Source: Plasmopara viticola
Lineage: Eukaryota > Oomycota > Peronosporomycetes > Peronosporales > Peronosporaceae
Length of the DNA stretch: 64,000 bases
Reading direction: 5' to 3'
Assembly (NCBI GenBank): GCA_001695595.3
Contig: MBPM02000023.1
Coordinates: 372,001-436,000 of the forward strand
A program made the translations under genes and the position numbers. The notes beneath the pieces were generated by a model, which ran no database searches, was not told the DNA's origin, and saw nothing but the letters and a program-made list of their open reading frames with translations. Below, in pieces: positions 1-12,119 of the stretch. Positions within the stretch are counted from its first letter, which is position 1, and each line of letters starts with the position of its first letter.

Positions 1-3000
1 GCGAGATCGTAATAGGAGAGGGAGTGTTTGCTGCTTAAAGCAAATTGAGAAGTATCTCGACCAAGCTTTTTCTACAGCCCAACTGATGGCTTTCAGCCAT
101 AAGAAATTGATAGTTTCTAGGATTTTATCTACTGCTACCATTCTAAAAACGGTCATTCTGCTTTACTTCATCTGGCTTCTTACACATTTTTAAAGGCATT
201 CAGCCAACAAGGTCTCTTGTTTCCTGATAAATATGGGACATCAAAAACTTTCTTTTGGTAGGAAACTGTATGATTATAAATAGTGCTAATGCAAATGGAT
301 TTAAGGGAATGTTTAATTACATTGCGTTGAAGCCATTATCGGTAAATCTGCCCGTGATGACGATTACGTCATGATAATACAATTGTGATACCGATAAGAT
401 TTCAATATAATCTTATTTTTAAGTGCGAATTGATCCGGTATGATCAAATTTCGAGTACGCTCTTGATCTGGCTTGATACAAATTTGATTCACAAAATTTT
501 TAGACTCACGCTCTTGTGCGATCCATTGGAGCTTACCGGTTACGCATTTAGCTGAGTCATGTGGCTGATGATCTGATGAGTAAACGAGATGTCATTTTGT
601 TTGTCAGTTCAGCGGGTCCGGGCATACAACTATCGCTCAATCTAGATTCAAACGGTTCCGATTCTAATGTTTAAATTACAGCTGATACATAAGGTTAATT
701 AGCTACACCAAGAATACAAATAGGCATAACGCAGGAGCGGCCTTTTCACTGGCGTAATTTCAAGCACGACTTAGCCTTAAAATCTTTTATAACTTGAGAA
801 GTTGTGGTGGTGACGGACCCAGCGGATAGTTGGCGTGGCGGCAAGACGGATTGTGTCAAGCTTACAGCGGACAAGTTAAGTGTTTACGACTCTACAGTAA
901 AATGTCATTTCGACTTGGCAGGAGAACTGATATTAATAGAGCTGCTTGAGACGAGAATTAAAATGAAAAATAGGCTAATGCTAGCGTGGCCCTAGATGCC
1001 ATAAAGCTCATCTTAAATCTACAATGTTGCTTCTATAGTGACAAGTGATTTCTCTGGGAGCTTTGTCCATCGTAACATGCAGAGTCTGACGATATAAATA
1101 CATCCTTAACGCTTTCACCTCAAAAATGTCCCAAAAGCTACGTCTTAACGTCATAGTAATTGGACAGAGACACCACTTCATACCGACACCTGCTCCAAAT
1201 TTAAAAAAATTGCACGCTAATTTTCTCGTTTCTCTTCTATCTGATTCGCAGTGTTGTCGATTTCGTGTACGCTTTTCTCGTGATTAAGAATTGCGTTGGA
1301 CGAAATGCGTTTCTCGATCGGTAGCGTGAACCGCATTAGCCTTTTCTACTAACATATGCAAACATCGCAGTACGTGCTGTTTCGAGTTTACTGGACGTTA
1401 TGCTGGGTCTCCAATTTGACTAGGCGCTCAGACCGCCGTGCTCTAAGCATTCTCCGGCGAAAGATATTCCCTTGCCTGGTTTGAACTCTCAAAGAGGAGG
1501 TCATGTTGCGGCATCTTGCCAGAGCTCTCTCTGTATCATGCGAGTGTAAAGCAGTAGCGGTTGAAGCGATGAAGATAAACTGGCCGGACACGACGTGAAA
1601 GATATCAAGCCGCATCAATTGGTGACCGTATCTAGTATAGCTTCATCTCTTACGACGGTCAATGTGCTTGTTGCCGCCTCATAAGTTTTTTTCGGCATAC
1701 TATTCGCCTCTTCCTTCTTGCGCTTTGATCATGGCGATCATCTTTGAAGAGTATAAATTCCAAGGCTCGACCTCGTGGTGTCGATGCTTTCGCGGCTAAT
1801 TGCTGTGTGGTTTTCATCAGTATGCTAGTAATGCTAAGCTAATTTGCTTAAAACACGGATGGAGTTGGTGCACGTGTCCCCGAGTACTGGGGCCGTTATC
1901 TCTGAGGTAAAATACAGCTGGTCGGCTATTAAAATCCTGTACTTGTATCAGATACCACCCTGATACTATGACATATGGTATTTTATTGCCTAGTCTAGTC
2001 CCAATTGCTTTTCTGGTTTGAGGCTGAGAAGAGCTGGCCACACGTTCCTTCCAGTACATTGGATGGTAATGAGGCTAATTATTTGCTGATGGGCGAACAT
2101 AATTGATTACTCTTTGCCGATACACTTAAAAGCGGAACAGATTATCGCGTTCCCGAAGCTGATGGAGTGAATGACATTCTTGATCGTAGCAGCCGATCCA
2201 TCTCTACCGTTCTTTCTAAGGACTTCACCAGGGAATAAACTTACAATTACGATAACGTAGCACAAAGTACTGAATTGCTCCGCTGGAATGCTGGACATAT
2301 CAAGCAATTCTGGGCTGCATGGCCCACATGTCACAAAAGACATAACAGATTTAAAGCGCTGTTCTTCTTTGCCATCGCAAGAATCCAAAGTCTCAAAAAA
2401 CCCTTCGTACTGTTAGTATAAACGAGACCTTTCGCGATGCTGCAAGATTTGAAAGCGATTGATGCGGAGCGAGGTGAGCGATGTGCATGACAGGAGATAC
2501 AATCCTTGGAATGTATCCCTTATTGAATCAACTATTTGTCGCCATCGCGGTCTACTCTTGCAATTTAAAGGTACAAGCGCTTGACAGAAAATACAACACA
2601 CAGACAAAATACTTTAGTTTCAAATATCGCTTATAGAAAATCCAAGAGACATGGTTTATGATTTGCTGTACGCGCTCAATACTCCACATAAATTTTTATA
2701 AGTGGGTGCGCGATGCTAAACCAGTCCCAGACCTGTTAAGTTTAAATACAACCTAATTTTTCGCGTAATAAAGATATATGATCCTGGCTTACTCCGAACT
2801 GAGTGACGAAGACTGATTGAACGAAGAGCAAACTGCAATCGTTACAGAATTTAAGATGCAGTAACTCTGCCATTCAACACTCAGCACGGATAAAAATTAT
2901 AAAAAATCCAGCTCACTTTTCCCGTATGAAGCTACAATGTCCCGCTAACATAAATTTGAGGCTCGTTTGCTACGGTGCGGACTGAGTTAAATTGAAGATT

Positions 3001-3070
3001 TTTTAGAGTAAAAGTATGCTACTGGGTATCCGACGCTTGTAGCACGAATGTACTTTACGTGCGACCGTAT
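1..3070. other. gene-poor AT-rich stretch, nothing supported
   Basis: Only short reading frames (under about 95 codons) are present on either strand, none with a recognisable motif, codon bias or splice-joined continuation. No tRNA, LTR or tandem array was seen. It is best read as intergenic or decayed repeat DNA. Confidence 0.5.
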
Positions 3071-3077
3071 CGTCGTA

Positions 3078-3118
3078 CGTCTAGAATGATTGAAAGACGT
3101 ATCTATGGACGTACATCA
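3078..3118 (+). repeat. dispersed repeat family, copy A
   Basis: This 40-bp segment closely matches the reverse complement of 6172-6214; both contain CTAGAATGAT followed by an ACGTATCTATGG block. In matching phase both translate to a peptide around RMIE.RIYGRT, which suggests the family descends from a coding sequence, possibly a transposon protein. Both copies are surrounded by stops. Homology was judged by eye. Confidence 0.5.
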
Positions 3119-3999
3119 TCTTAGCACTTCAAAGAGTATATATATGCACGTATAAGGTTTAACTAAATATTTGCTAAAAACAAGTTACGGCAACGCGGAC
3201 GAGGTATTTCTTATCATATCATTAGGCCCGACTTTATCATTCGGGGGAGTTGTGTAAAAAGTACAAGTGCCAACTATATCTACTCAGGCAACACATCGTA
3301 AAAGCAGGGTCGAGAGATGGGGGCAACACTTTAGGACTCTTACGAGGGTCAGCAAAATGCTTACCACTGACATTTGCACCCGTCTCAGGTATCAAGCGCT
3401 GTTATATTGACACAAATTGCTCGTCTAAGTAACGCGCTAAATTTAAGTTTCTACCGATACTCTGGATGACCGCTGTTTGATATGGAGCGCGCCGATTCTT
3501 CCTGCGGCCTCAGATCATCAAATCTAGATTCCTGGACAAGCAGACATGCGTTTCAAGCGTAACTTAGCGAATACTGCTGCAATTGGCGCGCCACTTCTTA
3601 CCACGGCCTCAAATACGTCTACTCTAGCCGTCACAATTCCTTTTTAGATCACCTTGTCCACGTAAGGTTCCCTCCATTGAGAACATCTAAAATAAAATTT
3701 TGTCTTGTTACTTTCTTTATCTCGATCGGGGACAGGGGAAAATGCACGATTTATGTGAAGAGCGTGAAGTATTTTTGTAAAAAGATGCGCTTTCCAATTC
3801 GTCTTGAAAGACTCTTGAACGACCACGCGCGCTTTTCTAGTATATGTGATGGCGAAAAGTACTCAGGTAACTTCGATGTCTCACACTCGTTTAATGGTAG
3901 TATGCTTTCTGCCATGACATCTACTGGTGGGTCGTAGTTACGGCGTTGCTTTGTCTTTTAACCGGTTTTGCTGTTGTGAAAGACTTTCATTTGTAGCCA

Positions 4000-4240
4000 A
4001 AGAGCTTAATGACGTTGATGTGCACGATGGCAATGGCGACGACAAAGATAATTTACCTGTTAAATGTGCAAAGCATGACGGAAATTATTCACATGGTTCA
4101 TCAATTGACCTTATTACGGATGTGCTGCATTAGCTTATGGCAAACAATAAATTGTTATGTGTTATCGAGTGTTACAGCCTAGGGTTTAGGGTTAAGCAAA
4201 GGAAAGGAAAGAGTGTTTGCACAAGTCACGAACAAATCGG
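4000..4240 (+). repeat. diverged duplicated segment, copy 1
   Basis: The segment carries an Asp/Asn-rich stretch (about 4010-4110) and then a block at 4201-4235 containing TTTGCACAAGTCACGAACAA. The same 20-mer occurs at 5850-5869, again downstream of an Asp/Asn/Ser-rich stretch. The encoded phrase KSVCTSHEQ (copy 1) resembles KIVCTSHEQ (copy 2). This looks like two decayed copies of one former coding sequence or transposable element. No function is assigned. Confidence 0.45.
4180..4194 (+). repeat. short interstitial telomere-like motif
   Basis: TAGGGTTTAGGGTTA is about two units of TTTAGGG, the telomeric repeat used by oomycetes and plants. Two units are too few for a real telomere and can arise by chance. 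It is recorded because it sits inside the duplicated repeat area. Confidence 0.3.
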
Positions 4241-4800
4241 ACGCAACCAAGCAATAACTAAGCGTCAAATCTATTTTCAGAAGTATCATTTCTCTTCATT
4301 AGCACCTGTGAACTCATCACGATTGAATGAATTATGTTTCTGTAGCCGTACAGAGTCTCAGCGCTATAAAAGAATAGGTCACTACTGTCACTTTTTCAAA
4401 TAATAGTGTTGCTATTGGTTTTGTGTATGCTCCACTACAACAAACAATTTCGTGCACAACGGCTGTGCACGGTCAGTATATAAGTCATTCATTACCATCG
4501 AATGGTAGTCTCAACAAATCTGTCCGTTCCATCGGCAAGCATGCCGGTGTCTTTGTGCATCCAATAAAGTGGGCTCGGCTCACCATCACGTATAGAAAGC
4601 AGATCGTGTTACTATGTATATAGTGCTATGAAAGGCAACGCCATAAGAACTATGATAATGATCAGCGAGCACCAATTCTGGCTTGCCCGTTGACACGGCA
4701 GCGAGGCATGCAGTGTGCGCAATACAGCACTATATTCGCTCCACGGTGTGGCCGTACAGCGTCTGGGCAGTACAAAAGAATGGATAGATACTGCGTTGTC

Positions 4801-4835
4801 TCTATTGCGTCTGTTCATGTCTAGACCAATAGAAA
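4801..4835 (+). repeat. dispersed repeat family, copy C
   Basis: TCTATTGCGTCTG here matches the reverse complement of 6220-6232, and similarity continues through a CTAGA...AATAGAAA block. The encoded phrase LLRLFMSRPIEK resembles LLRLLTTRMIET on the minus strand of 6172-6240. Both are diverged members of one dispersed family. Confidence 0.45.
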
Positions 4836-5053
4836 AACTTTTTGCGAACGATCTAATAGCAGATCATGACACATACCATTCGTCCAACACATCACCATTT
4901 TTTGCGACGTAACCGTCGTCACCGGCAAGCTACGGTATTGGATACGTCAAATCGAGCTTCCTGGCAAGCATGAGGCGCAAGCGGTGGACGTGCGCCTAAT
5001 AGCAGACCTTTGCCATCTGATGCGTCTTGGAATGGTCCAAAGTCTACACTGTT

Positions 5054-5068
5054 GTATGCAGCAACTTT

Positions 5069-5108
<40 letters not shown>

Positions 5109-5127
5109 ATCGATCCCGCGTCGCAAT
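5054..5127 (+). pseudogene. degenerate tRNA-Phe (anticodon GAA)
   Basis: The anticodon arm is perfect: stem TCAGA, loop CTGAAGA, stem TCTGA at 5082-5098, with GAA at 5089-5091. The variable loop AGGTC and the T-arm start CCTGG follow as in eukaryotic tRNA-Phe, and the D-loop/3' D-stem AGTTGGGAGAGC is present. However, the 5' D-stem (CTTT) no longer pairs with GAGC, the T-loop reads ATCGATC instead of starting TTC, one T-stem pair is broken, and the acceptor strands do not pair. This is therefore a tRNA-Phe pseudogene or the head of a tRNA-derived SINE, not a working tRNA. Confidence 0.7.
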
Positions 5128-5689
5128 TTTAAACAGCAAAATTACAATTCTCTGCTCGACAAAAATCAAACCATTTCCGTTGTTGGGAAATGGGCCACGT
5201 TCTGCCAGCTTGCGATCTGACAATAATTTTCCTTAAAGCGCAAGACAGTGATCATCCAGATGGGCAAGCCGTGTGAGCAATTGGGTTTATACAGTGCTTG
5301 TAACTTATTCAGGTCCTTGCGCTCGAAGCCAAGTCATCTCGAAGGTAAATTATCTTCGACCTACAAAATGAGGAAAGTGCTTTGTGAGCGTATGGCAAAA
5401 AGTTTGAAGAATTGAATCAGCGTCAGATGAAAAACGATTACTATCGCTTGAAATATTGGCGCTTTTACATTGCATTGCTGAGAATGGCGCGTACGGACGT
5501 TTGAAGGAAATGGGGTCGTGGGTGCTTGCTTGCAAAGAAGAGCACGTTTAGTGCTCTAGCTCGCTCAAGACCCCAAAACTGTTTTGTCTATTACAGCCTA
5601 TCATATGTAATTCTTTAGGCTGAATCCAAATATCAAAGTTAGATTTATGTACATCCAGATTGGTGAAAGCTATTCACTAAAGACGAGAA

Positions 5690-5875
5690 ATATGACTTCG
5701 ACGATGGTAATGAGGTCAGCACCAGCAAAGATAACGTTTCCAATGACTCACTTGACATTTGCTTTTTCAGCCCTTTACTTCTTTCATAAATTTCTTGTCC
5801 AACTTTGCTTTTATAGTCGCGGCATCGTCCGCCAAGCAAAAGAAAGATTGTTTGCACAAGTCACGAACAAGATAT
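5690..5875 (+). repeat. diverged duplicated segment, copy 2
   Basis: This is the partner of 4000-4240. It shares TTTGCACAAGTCACGAACAA (5850-5869) plus a flanking AGCAAARGAAAG-like stretch, and has an Asp/Asn/Ser-rich frame upstream (5690-5760) that ends in a stop. It is likely a decayed copy of the same source sequence. Confidence 0.45.
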
Positions 5876-6171
5876 ATGACGACTCACTAGAAGCGCTTAG
5901 ACGCTGTTCCGCCCAAGATCTGTCCTTTCTGTCTTTCACATCTACAACTCCTAAGAGTAAGGACCATGCTGTTTTCAATTGTACACTTAACTAAGCTACG
6001 TGGTCTATAGATTCATGACTTGAAAAAATCACCTGAAATCTTTTTTGGGCAACCTAATGCCGTCTTTGTTTCAACGCGACCGTAGTGCAATATAAATGCT
6101 CCGTCGCCAAAACATAATGCCCAAAATTCGACTCATTGTCAGACTCACAAGCCGTGCGTAAGGCCTCAGCC

Positions 6172-6240
6172 GTAATGTACGGCCATAGATACGTGTTTCT
6201 ATCATTCTAGTCGTGAGCAGACGCAATAGATTCACAACTA
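6172..6240 (-). repeat. dispersed repeat family, copy B
   Basis: Read on the minus strand, this copy overlaps both copy A (3078-3118) and copy C (4801-4835), which links the three as one family. It lies in an open minus-strand frame of about 69 codons (6071-6280) with Arg-rich content. The frame has no recognised domain and is not called as a gene. Confidence 0.45.
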
Positions 6241-6324
6241 TGCGTATATTTGCTATTATGAAGTGCTCAACAGAAGACATGAAGTCGTTGTCAGGTGCTT
6301 GTTGAGGACCATTTTGGTTTTTTT

Positions 6325-6405
6325 AAACCTCGCCATTTAGAGGAAGGAGAAGTCGTTACAAGGTTTCCGTAGGTGAACTCGCGGAAGGATCATTACCACA
6401 CCTAA
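6325..6405 (+). pseudogene. fragment of 18S rRNA 3' end plus first bases of ITS1
   Basis: The run from about 6331 (CCATTTAGAGGAAGG) to 6394 (GGAAGGATCATTA) is the near-universal 3' end of eukaryotic 18S rRNA, including AAGGTTTCCGTAGGTGAAC. It is followed by CCACACCTAAA, the start of ITS1 in Peronosporales. Compared with the consensus I remember there are about four substitutions (for example GTTACAAGG for GTAACAAGG and AACTCGCGG for AACCTGCGG). No other rDNA lies upstream beyond perhaps 6300, and no 5.8S follows. It is an isolated, decayed rDNA piece, not part of a functional array. Confidence 0.85.
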
Positions 6406-6413
6406 ATCAAATA

Positions 6414-6439
6414 AGAAAAGGCGCATACGCGCCTTTTCT
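6414..6439. other. perfect 11-bp inverted repeat (hairpin)
   Basis: AGAAAAGGCGC and its exact complement GCGCCTTTTCT are separated by the 4-nt loop ATAC. It starts 9 nt after the ITS1-like start of the rDNA fragment and does not belong to the usual Peronosporales ITS1 beginning. It resembles an intrinsic-terminator-type stem without the poly-T tail. Function unknown. Confidence 0.7.
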
Positions 6440-9400
6440 ACCATTCGTTTTATCGCAATGGACAGACCTGATATTTTTTCATCTTTCCGATCACGCTACT
6501 TAGTACTCGCTAAGCTATGCAACAAACGCGTGTGTGCTTGCCCGAGGAGCTAGATTAGTGATTGACTTCTTCACGAGCTATTCGTCATTTTGACGATGCC
6601 AAGTGCTTGTGAGTGTCGCTAAATGCTCTAGAAAATATCAATAACGATCATTGATCAAAGGTGGCTCACTCTGCTTGCTGTGCAGGCTTCTGTAAAATGG
6701 CACAGGTTGCATCGCTGACGTCTTTTGTATCTGATGATTATTAAAGAAAATACTCCTGGCGGGCGCGATATCGTCTTTTGGAGGCAAGAAATTGCCAGAT
6801 TGATCTTGAAGCGAACATACATGTGCACTCTGACGAAAATGGCTGTAGAAAGCTTGTCCACAATTTTCGAGTGTTTTCTTGAATATGGAGAGGAATGGCA
6901 TGAAGTCAGCCCGTCGCCAGGATGCTAATCTATTAAGCTTCAAGATTACAGGTTGATGAAGAATCTCAATTAAGAAGACAGCTCTTAGAGCGAGGACAAT
7001 TTCAAAAAATGTGGTTCTAATGTGACGTAATGTTGTCGCTATTATATGAAGGTGAAATTAACAATTTCGACATCGCGACGAACAGAAATATTCCAGTCAT
7101 ACTACATTGTCGACAACTAACACTGAGTCGCGTTGCAATCACAATTCTTTGATGAAAAAAAATTGAACGAAGTTTTTTAGGAGCCATTCGGCTGCAAACG
7201 GATAGACAAACAGAAAAGCTAATTGTGATATTGTAGAGTATCGCCGAGGTATCGTCAGCCCAGCACAAAGCATGCTATGAGGTTTATTTGTATTTGTCAC
7301 ACTTTGAAGTATTAGAAAAATGGTCTTGTCATGATCATGCGGACTTAAATCCAGACTACGACTATGCAATGGCGCGTGTCTCTAAACAATCAAGCTCAAA
7401 CTTACGCAAGAGAATCGCCAAGGCTAGCATGTGCTAGTAAAAAAGTCGTGTATATCATTAATGAAAATTTGCATAATTAATATCTCGCCTTTATTCCCAT
7501 TGCAGGCATATTTCGTAATAACGATCAAAACAAACGATGCACAACCTAGCCACATCCCATCACTTCCCTTCTTCTCGCATGGCCACGCTTCGTGAAACAA
7601 GTTGCGCTCAAGACCCAGGGCATCGATCTAATAATCGAAGTTGAATAATGACTAACATAAATGTCATTGCATATGTCAAAAGCGCAAATTTATATGATTT
7701 ATTTAAATGGGAGACACCATGCACACTTCTAATATTTCTTGGCGTGGCACACCAACTGAGTATCATTAACACACAAACTAATTAAGAAATAATTAATGAT
7801 ACAAAAGGGTAAGCCGAGTAGGTGGGGTAGCGAATAGATCTGGAACAGCGAGCGACACGAATTGAGATCATGATTCACTACCGCTCGCAATGCGGACGGC
7901 AATTGGCTAGCTTGCACACATTATGTACGACAGGTTAGCAAACAAGATAAGTCGTACAGACCACGACAGTTGCAGGTGATGCGGAATAATATTAGCGTTA
8001 TCGAATATTTCTATGAAGGCTCAGCAAATATACACAAAAGGAGTAAGATCTTTTTGAGTTATACGCTGTCACCGTGCTATGCCTCCCGATTACATCAATC
8101 CAGAGACGCAGCTCTTTAGGGCTTGGCGGTCAAAATGGACAACTACTTATATATCTTCTTGGTGCGCTTGCCTAGCAAGATAAGCAACCTTCCATAACTG
8201 CTTGGGCTAGGTGAAACAGAAGAAAAATAAACGCTCTTGTGAATCTTTATTCCTAATTTATGAGTGTAATGACTACTGCTTTATTGAGATGGTTGCTAGC
8301 ATTTTTTCGGCATGCATGCCGTCCAATCTTGCGCGCACGCATTGTTTGTATTCAATCTCGGCCCAGCCAAAAGCTTTTTAATAGTCTTGGCAGGACAAAA
8401 TAGGCATCGTTCCTGATGTCCACCCAGCTAGGCGGTGCAAAGGGATGAGGTGGCATTCCTGTCAGTCGATTTGCTGTGCTTGTGTTTAAATCACTGGCAG
8501 AATCGGTTGCACTTTGTTTTTTTACAGTTCATACTTTACTGAGCAGGATCGTCAAGCGCTTAAGGACCTCACAGCGTACACCCTCAATTTTGATGAAGCC
8601 TACACGGTTGTGAAATGATGTTAGACTCCCGATGTGATATTTTTTAAGCTAGGTGCTACCTACTGATATACATCGCAAAAACGCTAAGACCGGACTAAGA
8701 TGCTTGGTCAGACCTGTTTTGCTGGCACGCAATCAAATCCACTTTATACAAATATTGCCTTCAATCAACAAAATTACTCCAAACAGGCTTAGCTTGCACC
8801 TTGACTAGAGAGTTCAAGAAAATTACTGTTTTGGATTCGAAGCTAACAAGGTCTCGTCACCTAGCTGTTGAAAGTTTTGGCCGCCAGTGATAGTACAATA
8901 AAAAGTTCGCAGACCACAGCGATTTTGCCTAGGCTTTTTGTTCCCTCCATAATCAATTTGTGCAATTGAGCACACAAACTTTGCAGAATTTCTTACGTGT
9001 AGGTCACGTAATAAATGTGCCCGTGTTCATTTACTAATGGTTTCTCTGCGCGTTCTACGTGGCAACATTTTCTGGTACGACCACAAGTACTTATTTTCTA
9101 TCCTTTAAATCATAAATCTACGGTTTTAAGACCCGAGCAAAATTGACGCCTACTAAAAATAATATATTCAATATTGAGTCATTCAAAATACCGCTCGCTT
9201 ACTAATTATCATAAGTGCTCCTATCACTTATTTGGTTTAAATGTATCGTATAAGTAGTTATAGCTTAGGACAAGTTTGAGCCATCAGTCACACAGCATAG
9301 CGCTACAGTTCATCCGCTTAATGCCCAATATTGATGGCATAAAGATCGAAAATGCACATTGAGCTGCGATGGCCTATATTAAAGCGATATTTTTGTGGTC

Positions 9401-11960
9401 GCAGTCATGACCTTGCGTCAATTTAAAGATTGTACACTCTTGTCAGCGGTGGCTCTGTGACTCGGCGCTCCAGCAAATCGCTAAGACCAGAAAAAATGCG
9501 GTATCAAATAAAAAGTATTCGAACTGCAATTTATAACGCCCTTAATAATCTTAATATCGGATGCTGTGATCCGAGAATTTGTTAATCTTTCTGCGACCTT
9601 CTCTGAGCAAGGTGCTGTATGACGTCGTCAAAAGTTCGTACGTACGATCTGAATTTCTGAGACAAAACCAAGCTATACTTTCGGTAATTTTGTAGCTTGG
9701 ATTTCAATCCTGATGCAAGCCCTTAGTCGCACTGGCATGAGTACGACCACTAATTTTGACAAAACGACGATGAGGCTTTCGTGAAGAGAGACTAGATTAA
9801 ATTTTAATTTTTTAATATCCCCGCATCGCATTAAACGCATAAATAGCATTAAAAACAATGCTTAGCTCTTTTCGCGTAAGTGACGTCACACAAGATTCTA
9901 CACTAATTTTGGTCGCCAAGTTTGTTGCGAAGAGCAATTTAAAGGCCCTGACTGATTGTTTGGGCGAGACTGCCACAAAGGAAACCATGAGTGCTAACTA
10001 TCTACTGTATATATAGTCTGATCAGCAGATCCTGAGAGATTTATTCACTTAGTGATTTCGTAAGCTGCAAACTAGTTAAAAGTACAATAAGATTGATCAC
10101 TATCAATATGTGAGTAGGAACTTAAACTTTAGCGATCCAGACAAATATATCTCGCACTAGATCGATTGAACAATTGCACAAGGCTTCACACAAGACTTTA
10201 GTTGATATGCCAGTCGTGCACTTGTCTGTCGTGACCGTGACATTTTATCTAGTAATTAGTGTTCAGCCATAGAGTTCTTAATAGTCGTACAAGCGGGCAC
10301 TGAGACGCTCTACTTGTTCAAGTTCATTGGCGTTGAGCACTTGTACAATCCCTTTTGAATTACATGTCTTGGTGGCCAAAATCTTGAGCATTACGTAGCA
10401 CTTATCATGGGTTGAAGCAAGCTGGCAGAATCGAATGCGGATCTTTGCAGTGTGTGGTCGTTTGGCGCAAGAATGCTCTCTGTGCTTGTTAAGCAAACGA
10501 AGTGGTGCCAAAATTACCAGTATCGAAGTTTGTGTCGAAAACGTTGGTGTGTAGGCAATGACGCGGCAGTGAAAGCTGTAATGCGAGCATTTGGGATAGA
10601 TGTTAAAAGTAGAAAACCGTGGCTCGCTGTCGCTATATCCAGCATTTCAAATTTGCCGGATACCATTAGGGATCGTGTTTCATAGCGCGAGCTACATTAC
10701 ACAACGGTCTGAGTGCTTCCGTATAAAGGAGAGCTTACGATACACTAAGACTTTTCTGGTTGTGCAGAGTTCTAAAGCCAGAAGTTCACTATTTTGGGCC
10801 ATCACGCAGCAGTAAAGATCTTCGTAGCGGTTGGTGTACATACAAGGAGGCGGTCCATACTCTGGTGTGTCTTGCCAACTGCTTGCTAATGTCAAAACTA
10901 AGATTTTTTATGCTAATTATCTTCCAGAGGTCGATCTTAGTCAGACTGCGTAACTTTTTCTTCAGCGGCCGCGATATCGGAAAGACTAAAAAATCAAATT
11001 GCCGCAACAGCTATAGTAAGTTAGTCTGGAATCATCACGCTATACGAAGCTTGTCTACCAAGAGTGCATTCACTGCGACGCTATATCAAACTCATTGAAA
11101 AGAACTTGGTGTAAAGAGCAGGATCATTGCTCGCATATAAAGACAACAATTCTTGTATTGTGCAAGTACAATACTAATACATCAAGATTGATCTAGCAAA
11201 ACATGTCGATCTTAAGTTTACCTTGGTGCACAAACCAAGCGGCAAACAGCTGGAAATGAAGCGCATTTCATCGGAAAATACTTCGCAGATTTTTTAATTA
11301 AATTCTCTGAGAGGCACAAAGCGTAATGACTTTGCTCACGGCATCGAAATGGTTGAGCTATCAGTGTAATGAGCTAGGCTTTACCCTTACTAAGGGGATT
11401 ACCCAGCATGTAGCTGAATTAGTGGCACTGCAATAAGGGTGTTAAAGCATATGTATTAGTTAAAAGTTGTGACACGGATGTCTAGCGTATATTGCCACTT
11501 CTACTGTAACAAACGGTGTGTAGCTCTAAGCGCACCACATTGTATATGGCCTTTGCTGACCAACTTGTCGGTGTGCCGACCAGGGAGGGTAGGTCATGGA
11601 ATACAGCTCAGCTCTTTATCAACCAGCAATTTCTCGCAAAATACATCCTTCCGGTCTTTTACTTTTTCTAACATAAGCATCTTTCTAACCTTTTGAACGA
11701 GAGGATTTAAAGTGGATTGATACCACATGGATGAAGTTAAATCATGCAAATCGCTGGAACAAGTTTGAAACGGGAGCCGTTAGTGTCCTCCAATTTTTCG
11801 TTAGCCATTCCCCGCCTCAATATTTTTCGAAACGGTCATGCTAGACCCAGACAAACATCAAATTTAAAAAGTAAGCACTCGACAGTTTCACTCCACAACG
11901 AAGTTGAGCGGTACAGTTAGACAATTTAGTTATATTACGTGAACAAAGATCCTAACAAAA
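6440..11960. other. gene-poor stretch with scattered short frames
   Basis: No gene, tRNA or full repeat could be supported over this stretch. The best candidate is a minus-strand frame ending at 10278 and opening at 10511 (about 77 codons, no ATG at its start); it looks protein-like near its C-terminus (LNANELEQVERLSARLYDY) but matches no family I recognise. It could be the last exon of a gene or a relic. The remainder is AT-rich with frequent stops. Confidence 0.45.
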
Positions 11961-11963
11961 ACG

Positions 11964-12119
11964 CTAAAATAAAACGATCTCTTGGTTGATGTTGCGCACA
12001 CCTTGCATCCTCGTTTGAGCCCACCGTCGAAACATCGCCCCGGCTTGCGGGGCGGCAACTGGCGCGGCGGCGGCTTCAGAGACGGCGGTCTGCGCGTTCA
12101 TGGCACGAGAGACATGCAT
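11964..12119 (-). CDS. possible small protein, unidentified
   Basis: A minus-strand frame opens with ATG at 12119 (MHVSRAMNAQTAV) and ends at a TAG at 11964, about 51 residues. It is Ala/Pro-rich in the middle and then basic (MFRRWAQTRMQGVRNINQ). Its GC content is clearly higher than the surrounding AT-rich DNA, which is the main reason to suspect coding. The basic, amphipathic-looking end could suit a mitochondrial protein, but I recognise no family. A donor-like GTGCGC in the last codons leaves open a further exon. Existence and product are both uncertain. Confidence 0.3.
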   Translation of the reverse strand: MHVSRAMNAQTAVSEAAAAPVAAPQAGAMFRRWAQTRMQGVRNINQEIVLF

